Origin: Rhodospirillales bacterium
GTDB taxonomy: Bacteria; Pseudomonadota; Alphaproteobacteria; Rhodospirillales; Casp-alpha2
Assembly (NCBI GenBank): GCA_021775095.1
Contig: JAJFII010000084.1
Span: 1 to 64,000, forward strand
Length of the DNA: 64,000 nt
Reading direction: 5' to 3'
Shown: in pieces, positions 34,450-43,608 of the stretch
How positions within the stretch are numbered: position 1 is the stretch's first letter
Layout: every line of letters starts with the position of its first letter
Notes under the pieces: generated by a model
Database searches by the model: none
The model's input: only the letters and a program-made list of their open reading frames with translations
Told to the model about the DNA's origin: nothing
Program-made: the position numbers and the translations under genes

Positions 34450-36018
34450 ATGGCAACAACGAGTTACGACGCGGTTCCTTATGAGAGTGTTCCCTTCGCT
34501 AAAACACGCCCGGAAAATCTATATACAATTGGTCGATTGTTTGGCGTCGATGCGCCCGATTTTCGTAGCGCCCGGGTCCTCGAACTTGGCTGTGCCAGTG
34601 GCGGTAATCTTATTCCCATGGCCCTGGAATACCCCGACGCGACCTGTGTCGGGATCGATTTGTCGTCCGTGCAGATCGAAGAGGGGCGCATTCACAGTCA
34701 GGCCCTGGGCCTTAAAAACCTGAAACTGAAAAGCCTGTCGATATTGGATATCAAACAAGATCTGGGCATCTTCGACTATATCATTTGCCATGGAATTCTG
34801 TCCTGGGTCCCGGCCCTCGTACAGGATAAAATTTTTCATGTCGTCAAAGACCATTTGTCGGCCAACGGTATTGCTTATATCAGTTACAATACGCTGCCCG
34901 GTTGGAATATGGTGAAAAGCCTGAGAGAAATGATGTTTTATCACACCGATCGGTTTGATGATCCGGCGACCAAAGCCGTTCAGGCACGGGCTCTTTTGTC
35001 GTTTATCGATGGAGCGTTAACGGATACGCAGTCGGCCCATCGTGAAGCGATAAAATATGAAATAAACCTTATTTCCAAACAACCTGATTCCTATCTTCTG
35101 CATGATCATATGGAAGAAACAAATGTACCTTTTTATTTTCACGAATTTATGGCACGCGCCAGCGAAGTTGGTTTGCAATACCTGGCAGAAGATATGCTGC
35201 CGTCCATGTACTCTGGAAATTTACCCGTCAAAACGCAGGAAGTACTGAAAACCAGCGAAGACCTCATACGTACAGAACAGTATATGGATTTTATTTCAAA
35301 CCGGCGGTTTCGTTCGACCCTATTGTGTCATGAGGGTATTCAGCTCAATCGGCTGCTTGATGGACCCAAAATTGAAGAGTTCCACCTGTCGACAGTAATG
35401 GCGCGCGACGACGAGAAGGAAAGTGACGACGCCAAACCCGACGGTTCTGCGACTTTCAAGGACCCCGTCGGAGGAGCAATGTTTTCGGCACCGACGCCGA
35501 TCCCGACAATATTGGCCCAAACTCTTGTCGACGCGCGGCAAAAACCGATCGATGCCGGCGCGTTGATCGAAAAAGTGCGGGACGATCTCGAACTCGCCGA
35601 CGGTGAGCCTGTTCGACAGGTTTTGCATAAAATTGGCATGCAGTTGGTTTTGGCAGGAGCTGTCCAGCTTCACTCATGTTCGGGAAACTATATCCTGGAC
35701 GTTTCGCGCCGGCCAATCGCGTCGCGCCTTGCTCGATATCAGGCGACTTACGCCTCGTGGGTAACCAATCAGAAACACGAAAGAATTAACGTCGATATAT
35801 TTGATGCGGCCCTGCTACAGCAATTGGATGGCAAAAAGGATCTGGACGCCCTAAGCGCAAATATCCTCCGGCAAATCGAAGAGGGTAAACTTTCGATCCA
35901 GCAACATGGCAAGCAGGTAGAAGACAAAGATGTTATGCGCCCTCTGGCCAGAGAAGTCATTGAGGCAACGCTCCAGTCATTCGCCTTGAAAGCGCTGCTT
36001 TTGCCGTCTGCTGATTGA
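34450..36018 (+). CDS. SAM-dependent methyltransferase with regulatory domain
   Basis: A 522-residue protein. The N-terminal class I methyltransferase fold has motif I VLELGCASGG (about residue 42), the acidic end of strand 2 in GIDLSS, and FDYIICHGILSW. The middle matches the pattern of the methyltransferase regulatory domain found in such proteins (YEINLISKQPDSYLLHDHMEETNVPFYFHEF), followed by a C-terminal region that is probably winged helix. The target is unknown. The ATG at 34450 is preferred (GGAAG upstream); an in-frame TTG at 34312 would add 46 residues without family support. It is a lone gene. Confidence 0.85.
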   Translation: MATTSYDAVPYESVPFAKTRPENLYTIGRLFGVDAPDFRSARVLELGCASGGNLIPMALEYPDATCVGIDLSSVQIEEGRIHSQALGLKNLKLKSLSILDIKQDLGIFDYIICHGILSWVPALVQDKIFHVVKDHLSANGIAYISYNTLPGWNMVKSLREMMFYHTDRFDDPATKAVQARALLSFIDGALTDTQSAHREAIKYEINLISKQPDSYLLHDHMEETNVPFYFHEFMARASEVGLQYLAEDMLPSMYSGNLPVKTQEVLKTSEDLIRTEQYMDFISNRRFRSTLLCHEGIQLNRLLDGPKIEEFHLSTVMARDDEKESDDAKPDGSATFKDPVGGAMFSAPTPIPTILAQTLVDARQKPIDAGALIEKVRDDLELADGEPVRQVLHKIGMQLVLAGAVQLHSCSGNYILDVSRRPIASRLARYQATYASWVTNQKHERINVDIFDAALLQQLDGKKDLDALSANILRQIEEGKLSIQQHGKQVEDKDVMRPLAREVIEATLQSFALKALLLPSAD

Positions 36019-36187
36019 AGCGGCCTCGGTCGCCAATTGCCCACCAGATAACTGCCGCGACACGGCACGATTAAGCGGTTTCCCAGGAGCTTAGATCCCC
36101 TTCAGAATATCGGATTTGCGATATAGCCAAGGAAACACATTGCGCCTAGGATACCGGTGAGGTCAAAACCACATAGGACATCCGATA

Positions 36188-37345
36188 ATGCTTGAACAGG
36201 CGCGCCAGCGTACCGTGGAATTTCAGGACCGGCTGCGGGCGGCTGGTCTGGAGATCGCTGTCATAACCGACGAAAGTTCGATCGCTTATCTGGCGGGTTT
36301 TTGGGGTTATTTGTCGGTTGAGTTTGGCCGTCCGACCTTTCTCATCATTCGGCCGGACGAACCGCCGGTTGTGATTACCCCGGCCATGGAAAGTGAAATG
36401 GTTTCGGCAATGACCTGGGTTGACGCCATTTTGACCTGGGAAGATGCCGGCGAAAACCGTTGGCAACAGGTGTTGGCGCGCGCCCTTGGCCCGGTTGGCG
36501 GCCCCGTTGGCGTTGAGGCCGGAGCCCTGCCGGCGGTTGTTCGCAACTGGTTTGATGAGGCCTTGCCGAGCACACATTTGAGCGATGTGTCGCCGCTGCT
36601 GGGTACTATGCGTATGGTGAAATCGCATGAGGAGATCGAGGTCATGCGTCAAGCCGGCGAAATTGCTGCGGCCATGATGGGCGCGGCCGAAGGTGCCTTG
36701 GCGGCAGGTGCGGCGGAATTTGAGGCGGCGCTCGCGGTTATCAATGCGGGCACCCGCAAAGCGGCGGGATTTCTGACGGATCGGGGCTGGGAAGCGTTTA
36801 TATCGCCGATGATCCATAATCTGCAGATCATGCAATCGGGCACAGACACCTCAATGGTGCACCGCCGGGCCAGCGTAAAACGATTGGAAAAAGGCGATCC
36901 GGTGTATTTTTGTTTTTGTAATATGGCGCAGTTCAAATTGTACAAACTGGGGTTCGACCGTATGTTTTTTGTGCAACACATAACCGACGAGGCGGCCCGC
37001 GTGCAGCAGGCAGCGATCGATGCGCAACAGGCGGCGATCGCCGCCATTCGACCCGGCGTCACCGCCCAGTCCGTAGCCGCAGCGGCCGATGCGGTCTATG
37101 CAGAACGCGGTTATACAACCGGTTATCGCACCGGCCGATCCATCGGTATGTCCTATCTGGAGGCACCGGAACTCAAGCCCGGCGATACAACGGTGCTTCA
37201 GCCCGGCATGACTTTCGCCGTTGATGGCGGTATTTCCGTCGATGGAAAACTCGGCGGCCGGATCGGTGATTCCATTGTCGTGACAGATAGCGGCTGCGCC
37301 TATTTAACCAACTACCGCCGTGACATCCTGACCGTTGGCACCTGA
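36188..37345 (+). CDS. M24 (creatinase/prolidase-fold) protein lacking metal ligands
   Basis: A 385-residue pita-bread fold protein: an N-terminal creatinase domain (1-140; IAYLAGFWGY) and a C-terminal M24 domain (145-380). In metallopeptidases of this fold five residues bind two metals. Here the first Asp region reads VYFCFCN, the HGIG His is Arg317 (GRSIG), the EPG Glu is Asp346, and the RIED Glu is Gly360. His225 (MVHRRAS), at the place of the catalytic His of creatinase, is kept. This suggests a metal-independent C-N hydrolase such as creatinase or ectoine hydrolase, not a peptidase. The next gene, a nitrilase-family hydrolase, starts 2 bases after its stop, so they likely act in sequence. 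Confidence 0.82.
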   Translation: MLEQARQRTVEFQDRLRAAGLEIAVITDESSIAYLAGFWGYLSVEFGRPTFLIIRPDEPPVVITPAMESEMVSAMTWVDAILTWEDAGENRWQQVLARALGPVGGPVGVEAGALPAVVRNWFDEALPSTHLSDVSPLLGTMRMVKSHEEIEVMRQAGEIAAAMMGAAEGALAAGAAEFEAALAVINAGTRKAAGFLTDRGWEAFISPMIHNLQIMQSGTDTSMVHRRASVKRLEKGDPVYFCFCNMAQFKLYKLGFDRMFFVQHITDEAARVQQAAIDAQQAAIAAIRPGVTAQSVAAAADAVYAERGYTTGYRTGRSIGMSYLEAPELKPGDTTVLQPGMTFAVDGGISVDGKLGGRIGDSIVVTDSGCAYLTNYRRDILTVGT

Positions 37346-37347
37346 CC

Positions 37348-38139
37348 ATGCGGCTTGGCGTTTTTCAATGTGCGGGCGGCGGATGGAACCAGGATCAACG
37401 TCTGGCGCACCTCGATCAGGCCCTTTCCGACAAAACCCTGGACCTGATCCTGTGCCCCGAACTGTTCGCGTCCGGGTACAACGTGGGGCAACAACTGGCT
37501 GAATATGCCGAACCTTCGGGGGGTGGGTTTTCGGCCCGGGTATCCGAAATTGCCGTCAAATACGCGGTTGCCATTGTTTATGGATATCCGGAGCGCGATG
37601 ACAACCGGTTATACAATTCGGCGGTTTGCATCGGCAGTCGGGGTCAAGTGGTCGCCAATCAACGCAAATTATCTCTGCCGCCGGGCCGGGAATCAGACTT
37701 TTTTACCTGCGGTGACAAACTGACGTTGTTTGATGTGCAGGGCATCCGCTGCTGTCTGTTGATTTGTTACGACGCGGAGCACCCGGAATCCGTTCGAGCT
37801 GCGGCTGAAGCGGGGGTACAATTGATCCTTGTGCCGACGGCCCTTGCCGATATTTGGCCGACCGTTGCCTTGCAGATGATGCCGACGCGGGCCTTTGAGA
37901 ACGGTGTCTGGCTGGCCTATGCCAATCAAGCGGGGCTGGAAAACGGCCTGGCTTATTTGGGCGGCAGTTGCATCATTGCGCCGGATGGCCGTGATGCGGC
38001 ACGTGCCGGGACCGGACAACAGGTGATCAGGGCTGATATTGATCTCGACAGCGTAACCCGGGCACAAATCCGCTTGCCCTACTTGGACAGTGTCCGGCAA
38101 TTGCGTCCGTTATTGAAAAATTCAATTGACCAGACCTGA
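37348..38139 (+). CDS. carbon-nitrogen hydrolase (nitrilase superfamily)
   Basis: A 263-residue amidase-type enzyme. The Glu-Lys-Cys triad is E38 (LILCPELFASGYN), K107 (ANQRKLSLP) and C140 (CCLLICYDAEHPE), with the family C-terminal strand at WLAYANQAGLEN and GGSCIIAPDG. Substrate classes in the superfamily include omega-amides, carbamoyl-amines and nitriles; here a small amide is most likely. It begins 2 bases after the M24 gene, so the two form one transcript and probably one pathway that breaks C-N bonds of a small nitrogen compound. Confidence 0.9.
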   Translation: MRLGVFQCAGGGWNQDQRLAHLDQALSDKTLDLILCPELFASGYNVGQQLAEYAEPSGGGFSARVSEIAVKYAVAIVYGYPERDDNRLYNSAVCIGSRGQVVANQRKLSLPPGRESDFFTCGDKLTLFDVQGIRCCLLICYDAEHPESVRAAAEAGVQLILVPTALADIWPTVALQMMPTRAFENGVWLAYANQAGLENGLAYLGGSCIIAPDGRDAARAGTGQQVIRADIDLDSVTRAQIRLPYLDSVRQLRPLLKNSIDQT

Positions 38140-38498
38140 CGTCTCCGGACGTTGCGCCTTTTATCGCGGAAAAGTTCTGGACGGATCGATTGCCGCACTG
38201 GTCCCGTCCAACCCATAGGAACCTGACCCTTCCCGGCGGCGCGACGGCCCAAAATAATGGTGTATTTTGGCCGTCCAACCCATTCCCTGCTTGGTTCGAG
38301 GTGGTCCCCCGTGTTACATAAACCGCGGTTTCAAGGGGGCGTGGCCCGTTGTCGGACGTCTGACGGCAACGCCGACCAATACCAATAGGGGTTCACCCGA
38401 CCAGGTCCCGGAACCCGATGGCAGTTTTTCTTTTGCAGGCAAACAGCGTTTGCCGCGAGCAGTTATTTTGATCTATCCCACGACGGAGTTTTCCCAGC
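38140..38498. other. icd leader region with direct repeat and hairpin
   Basis: No gene is supported here. The 13 bases CCGTCCAACCCAT occur at 38204-38216 and again at 38271-38283. Between them a hairpin forms at 38245-38273 (CGGCC and AAAATA pair with TATTTT and GGCCG, one bulged base). A second inverted element near 38310-38340 has CCCCC and GGGGG arms with AACCGCGGTT inside. They may terminate the hydrolase transcript or regulate icd. I do not recognise a riboswitch. Confidence 0.5.
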
Positions 38499-40715
38499 AT
38501 GCCCGATATCATTTATACCAAAGTTGACGAAGCGCCGGAATTGGCCAGCGGTTCCTTTTTGCCAATTATCAAAGCGTTTACCGGGGTCGCCGGTGTCACC
38601 ATCGGAACCCGCGATTTATCCCTGGCGGGCCGTATTCTGGCGAATTTCTCCGAGCGGTTGCCGGCCGATCAAAAACAGTCCGACGATCTCGCTTATCTGG
38701 GGGAACTGGTGCAAAAACCCGACGCCAATGTCATTAAACTGCCGAACATCAGTGCTTCAATCCCGCAGCTCAAAGGCGCAATATCGGAATTGCAATCCCA
38801 GGGTTATGCCGTTCCCGACTACCCGGAAGACCCACAGACGGACGATGAACGGGCGGTGCAGGCGACCTATGACAAAGTCAAGGGCAGTGCCGTAAACCCG
38901 GTTCTGCGCGAAGGCAATTCAGACCGACGGGCACCAAAAGCGATCAAGGAGTTCGCCAAAAAGCACCCGCATCGCATGGGCGTTTGGAGCCGTGCATCGA
39001 AAACCCACGTCTCGACCATGGAAACCGGCGATTTTTTTTCCAACGAAAAATCCGTGGTCATTACCGAGGCCCAGGCCGGCGATGCAATCATCCAGTTTGT
39101 TGCTGAAAATGGCGATGTGACGGAACTTAAAGGGGCGACCCCGCTCGGCGTTGGCGATATCGTTGACGCATCGAAGTTGAGCGCAAAGGCGCTCCGCCGG
39201 TTTTATCAAGAGCAGGTCAAAGACGCCAAATCCCAGGGTGTGCTTTTTTCTCTGCACCTAAAAGCAACCATGATGAAAGTCTCTGATCCGGTCATTTTCG
39301 GCCATGCGGTATCGGTGTTTTTAAACGACGTTTTTACCAAACACGCAGATGTCCTGGCGCAAATTGGTGTCGATCCGGATAACGGCATTGGCGACTTGAT
39401 GGCCAAGGTTGGTACCTTGCCGACCGATCAGAAAACCCAGATTGAAGCAGATATCAAATCCTGTATGGCTGCCCAGCCCGATTTGTTCATGGTTAATTCC
39501 GACCGGGGCCTGAGCAATTTACACGTGCCGAGCGACGTCATCATTGACGCTTCCCTGCCGGTAATTATCCGCTCCGGCGGTAAGGCCTGGGGACCGGACG
39601 GCGCAGAAGCCGACACCAAATGTGTGATCCCTGACCATGCCTATGCCGGCGTCTATTCGGAGGCCATTCGGTTCTGCAAGGAAAACGGTGCCCTTGATCC
39701 ATCGACCATGGGCAGTGTCTCGAATGTCGGATTGATGGCCCGCAAGGCCGAAGAATACGGCTCGCACCCGCAAACCTTTATCGCCTCGGGCGCCGGTACG
39801 ATCCAGGCAGTGGATGCGGCGGGTCAGGTCATTCACGCCCATACGGTCGAGGCCGGCGATATCTGGCGGATGTGTATGACCCGCGATATTCCCATTCGCA
39901 ACTGGGTTGAACTGGCCGTTAAACGGGCCCGGGCAACCGCTGTACCCACTGTGTTCTGGTTGAACGAAGAACGCCCGCACGATGCCCACATCATCGCCAA
40001 GGTCGAGCGTTATCTGTCCGACCATAATACCGATGGTCTGGATATTTCCATCAAAGCGCCGGCCGAGGCGACCTGGTTTTCCATGGAACGCATGAGCCGG
40101 GGACTGGATACGGTTTCCGTTACCGGCAATGTTTTGCGGGATTATCTGACAGATTTGTTCCCGATTCTTGAAGTCGGGACCAGCGCCAAAATGTTGTCGA
40201 TCGTGCCGCTCTTGAACGGCGGTGGATTGTTCGAAACCGGGGCCGGTGGATCGGCCCCCAAACATGTTCAGCAATTGGTCGAAGAAGGCCATTTGCGCTG
40301 GGATTCCCTGGGCGAATTTTGCGCCTTGGGAGCCTCACTCGAACATCTGAGTGAAACCAAAAACAATAAAAAAATCGCCGTCATCGCTGCCGCCCTGGAT
40401 CAGGCGACGGAACAACTGCTCGATAACAACAAGTCGCCGAGCCGCAAAGTCAATGAACTGGACAACCGGGGCAGTCACTTTTTCATCGCCAAATACTGGG
40501 CTCAGGCCCTGGCGGCGCAACAGGACGACGCCGAATTAAAAGCCCATTTCACCCCCATGGCCGAGGCCCTTGCCAAAAACGAACAAAAAATCCTCGGTGA
40601 GTTGCTAAAGGCACAAGGCGCTCCGGTCGATCTTGGCGGTTATTACCACCAGGATGCGGCGAAATCACAAGCTGTGATGCGCCCGAGCGCGACCTTTAAC
40701 GGGATTATTGGATAA
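38499..40715 (+). CDS. monomeric NADP-dependent isocitrate dehydrogenase
   Basis: A 738-residue TCA-cycle enzyme converting isocitrate to 2-oxoglutarate with NADP. It belongs to the monomeric type (about 740 residues), which is unlike the dimeric Icd in sequence. Recognisable stretches are the start [51 protein letters not shown]-like [15 protein letters not shown], and [20 protein letters not shown] near the end. The ATG is preceded by ACGGAG. A structured leader lies upstream. It is a single gene on its own. Confidence 0.95.
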   Translation: MPDIIYTKVDEAPELASGSFLPIIKAFTGVAGVTIGTRDLSLAGRILANFSERLPADQKQSDDLAYLGELVQKPDANVIKLPNISASIPQLKGAISELQSQGYAVPDYPEDPQTDDERAVQATYDKVKGSAVNPVLREGNSDRRAPKAIKEFAKKHPHRMGVWSRASKTHVSTMETGDFFSNEKSVVITEAQAGDAIIQFVAENGDVTELKGATPLGVGDIVDASKLSAKALRRFYQEQVKDAKSQGVLFSLHLKATMMKVSDPVIFGHAVSVFLNDVFTKHADVLAQIGVDPDNGIGDLMAKVGTLPTDQKTQIEADIKSCMAAQPDLFMVNSDRGLSNLHVPSDVIIDASLPVIIRSGGKAWGPDGAEADTKCVIPDHAYAGVYSEAIRFCKENGALDPSTMGSVSNVGLMARKAEEYGSHPQTFIASGAGTIQAVDAAGQVIHAHTVEAGDIWRMCMTRDIPIRNWVELAVKRARATAVPTVFWLNEERPHDAHIIAKVERYLSDHNTDGLDISIKAPAEATWFSMERMSRGLDTVSVTGNVLRDYLTDLFPILEVGTSAKMLSIVPLLNGGGLFETGAGGSAPKHVQQLVEEGHLRWDSLGEFCALGASLEHLSETKNNKKIAVIAAALDQATEQLLDNNKSPSRKVNELDNRGSHFFIAKYWAQALAAQQDDAELKAHFTPMAEALAKNEQKILGELLKAQGAPVDLGGYYHQDAAKSQAVMRPSATFNGIIG

Positions 40716-40755
40716 TCCAACTGACGCGCAGCTTCGATCTAAATAGGGCGCTGTT

Positions 40756-41751
40756 TCAACTGCCCAAATAGGCTTGAAAACGTTTCGCATCGTCCGGGTT
40801 GAGGGCGTTGTGGGGCATTTGTTTTTGACTGACGGCGCGCACTTGGGCGACCGTCTCCAGGGCCTGGAATTCGGTCGCCGGCGCAGTCTGGCCGCCGATG
40901 TGCGGTGTCGCGATGACGTTCGGCAATGCGGCCAGGGCAAGGGACGGTTTTTGGTCGGCGGCCCGGCCGACGTCGAGGGCCGCGCCGGCGAGCGGGCCAT
41001 TGTTCAGGGCATTGGCGAGGGCCGCTTCGTCGACCAGATTGCCGCGCGACACATTGATGAAATAACTGCCGGGTTTCATCGCTGCAAAAGCCCGGTGGTC
41101 CATGAGGTTTTCCGTTTCTTCCGTGGCGACAGCCAGACAGGCGACGAATTCACTGGTCGCCAGCAGCCCCGGCCAGTCGATCTGAGTGACATGGTTATCG
41201 CTGATCGTCTGATGGGGATCGAAGACAACCACCTCCATCCCCATAAAAGCCCCTATGGCGGCCAGGCGTTTGCCAATACTGCCGTAACCGATAATGCCCA
41301 GGCGACTGCCGGACAGTTGTTTCCCCTGGTGCGCCTGGGGTTCCTGATGGCTCTGGTAAATCGCCGTATAAGCGGCCGTGGAACGGGCCAGATCGACCAT
41401 CATGCCAACGATCAGTTCGACAACCGAGTCAACAAATCCGGGGCTTGCGTGGGTCACCAGTACACCGTTTCGCGATGCCGCATCCAGATCGATGTTGCGC
41501 CGGTCAACGGCACACCGGTGGACGGCGATGACCTGCCGACTGTGGTCGAAAAAAGCCGCCTCAATGGGGGTATTTCTGTCCACCACCAGGACCTCGCAGC
41601 CCGCTGCCTGTTCGAGCAGGCCGGTGGTATCCAGAACCTTGCCCATCTGATTGAGATGGACCCGGGCAAGGGCCCTGAGACCCGCCAGAGCTTTGGTTCC
41701 GTAATAATTTTCAAGGGCGTCCGGCGTGTGGGTTAAAAATACATTCAGCAA
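40756..41751 (-). CDS. D-isomer-specific 2-hydroxyacid dehydrogenase
   Basis: An NAD(P)-dependent oxidoreductase interconverting 2-oxo and 2-hydroxy acids. The 331 residues have the Rossmann motif LGIIGYGSIGKRLA, the catalytic Arg in INVSRGNLVDEAAL and the His in IATPHIGGQ. The Glu partner region reads LDVGRAADQKPSLAL, shorter than the usual LDVFxxEP, so the Glu is not obvious. I chose TTG 41751 because GGAGA lies 6 bases upstream and the family start (LNVFLTHTPDAL) follows; a longer frame adds 45 unconserved residues. It is divergent from the GMC gene, 150 bases away. Confidence 0.85.
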   Translation of the reverse strand: MLNVFLTHTPDALENYYGTKALAGLRALARVHLNQMGKVLDTTGLLEQAAGCEVLVVDRNTPIEAAFFDHSRQVIAVHRCAVDRRNIDLDAASRNGVLVTHASPGFVDSVVELIVGMMVDLARSTAAYTAIYQSHQEPQAHQGKQLSGSRLGIIGYGSIGKRLAAIGAFMGMEVVVFDPHQTISDNHVTQIDWPGLLATSEFVACLAVATEETENLMDHRAFAAMKPGSYFINVSRGNLVDEAALANALNNGPLAGAALDVGRAADQKPSLALAALPNVIATPHIGGQTAPATEFQALETVAQVRAVSQKQMPHNALNPDDAKRFQAYLGS

Positions 41752-41901
41752 AACAATTCTCCAGTTTTCAAAACCACGGTAATGGCGAGGCAAAATATTG
41801 CAACGTCTATTTCTACCCAAAGGGCGGATTAGCCTTTGACCTGCCGCCAGCCTTTCTATAGTCGTAATTGGCGTGGTTTTTTGCAAATTGTGGAGAAAAA
41901 A

Positions 41902-43512
41902 ATGTCTGAAGATCTGACATTTGATTATATCGTCGTCGGTTCGGGCTCGTCCGGTGCCGTCGTTGCCGCCCGGCTTACGGAAAACCCCAAAAATCGCGTA
42001 TTGTTATTGGAGGCAGGAGGGCGGGATCGCAATCCGTGGATCCACGTGCCCATCGGCTATTACAAAACCATGTTCAATCCCAACACCTCGTGGAATTACG
42101 AGACAGAACCGGAAGAGGCGCTGGGTGGCCGTTCCGTCCCCTGGCCCCGGGGTAAAGTCCTGGGCGGCTCCAGTTCGATCAACGGGTTGTTGTACGTGCG
42201 CGGGCAACAGGGCGACTATGACCACTGGCGCCAGCTTGGCAACGCCGGATGGAGTTGGGAACATGTCCTGCCCTATTTCCGCAAGGCCGAACATCAGGAG
42301 CGTGGCGAGGATGAATTTCATGGCAAGGGCGGACCCTTGAGTGTTTCCAACATTCGGTTGAACCATGAACTCTGTGAAGCCTTTATCGCCGCCGGCCAGG
42401 AAGCTGGCATCAAACGCAACGACGATTTTAATGGTGCCGACCAGGAAGGTGTTGGTTATTATCAAATGACTGAACGCAATGGATTGCGCTGTTCTACCGC
42501 TGTTGCCTACCTGCGCGATGCGGAAAAACGCGCCAATTTAAAACTCGAAACCAAAGCCCTGGTGAGCCGGGTTCTGATTGAAAATAACAGGGCCGTTGGC
42601 ATCGAATACAGCCAGAATGGAAACCAGCATCGGGCCAAATGTTTAGGCGAAGTGATCCTCTCGGCCGGCGCCATCGGTTCTCCGCAAATCCTCCAGTTAT
42701 CGGGCGTTGCCGATGGTCAGTTCCTGAAATCCAAAGGCATCGACGTCAAACATGATCTGTCCGGGGTTGGCCGCAACTTGCAGGACCATTTGCAGGTGCG
42801 CATGGTCTACAAAGCCAATCGACCCGTATCGATCAATGATACGGTGCAAAACCCCCTTAAAAAAGTAATGATGGGCCTGGAGTTTTTATTTAACCGGACG
42901 GGCATCTTGACCATTGGTGCCGGACAGGCCGGTGGATTTGTCAAAGTCATGCCCGATGCGGCGACACCCGACATGCAGTTCCATTTTATGACCATGAGCG
43001 CCGACAAACCGGGGACCGGATTACACAAATTTTCCGGTTTCATGTCGACAGTCTGCCAATTGCGACCGGAAAGCCGGGGGCATCTGCAGATCAAGTCGAC
43101 GGACCCGGCTGAAAAACCGGCCCTGCATCCCAATTATCTGTCAACGGATCTGGACCGTCGGTTTTTTGTCGAGGCGCTTAAGTACGGCCGTCGGGTCGCC
43201 GAGCAACCGTCCTTAAAAGCCTATATTTCCGAAGAGTTTGAACCGGGCCCGTCGGTGCAGACCGATGACCAGTTGCTGGCCCATACCCGGAAAAAAGCGA
43301 CCACGGTTTTTCATCCCGTTGGCACCTGTAAAATGGCACCGGAAAGCGATGCCGGATCGGTTGTCGACGAACGGCTTCGGGTCCGCGGTATCGAAGGCTT
43401 ACGGGTCGCCGACGGATCGATCATGCCAACCCTGATTTCCGGCAACACCAATGCACCCTGCATCATGATCGGCGAGAAGGTTTCCGATTGTATCAAGGAA
43501 GATGCCCGTTAA
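41902..43512 (+). CDS. GMC-family FAD oxidoreductase (choline dehydrogenase-like)
   Basis: Oxidises an alcohol using FAD. The 536 residues show the dinucleotide motif VVGSGSSGAVVAARL, the GMC signature (PRGKVLGGSSSINGLLYVRG), the second signature (GAIGSPQILQLSGV) and the active-site His in FHPVGTCKM with Asn in GNTNAPCIMIGEK. GGAG lies 7 to 8 bases before the ATG at 41902. The substrate is unknown; 'choline dehydrogenase' is only the closest named class. A paralogue lies next to it in convergent orientation (43609-45213). Confidence 0.9.
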   Translation: MSEDLTFDYIVVGSGSSGAVVAARLTENPKNRVLLLEAGGRDRNPWIHVPIGYYKTMFNPNTSWNYETEPEEALGGRSVPWPRGKVLGGSSSINGLLYVRGQQGDYDHWRQLGNAGWSWEHVLPYFRKAEHQERGEDEFHGKGGPLSVSNIRLNHELCEAFIAAGQEAGIKRNDDFNGADQEGVGYYQMTERNGLRCSTAVAYLRDAEKRANLKLETKALVSRVLIENNRAVGIEYSQNGNQHRAKCLGEVILSAGAIGSPQILQLSGVADGQFLKSKGIDVKHDLSGVGRNLQDHLQVRMVYKANRPVSINDTVQNPLKKVMMGLEFLFNRTGILTIGAGQAGGFVKVMPDAATPDMQFHFMTMSADKPGTGLHKFSGFMSTVCQLRPESRGHLQIKSTDPAEKPALHPNYLSTDLDRRFFVEALKYGRRVAEQPSLKAYISEEFEPGPSVQTDDQLLAHTRKKATTVFHPVGTCKMAPESDAGSVVDERLRVRGIEGLRVADGSIMPTLISGNTNAPCIMIGEKVSDCIKEDAR

Positions 43513-43608
43513 CCCCTAAGCGGGCCCGAGCCGAAATCAACCCCTCAGGGTCCCGGTCCGTAGGGGGCCTGCGGCGAATACGGTTGACCGTTGGCGGGTT
43601 GATACCTC

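Noticed and set aside
40774-41736. 320-codon frame antisense to the 2-hydroxyacid dehydrogenase gene
   Set aside because: The minus-strand gene has clear catalytic motifs; the plus-strand translation has none.
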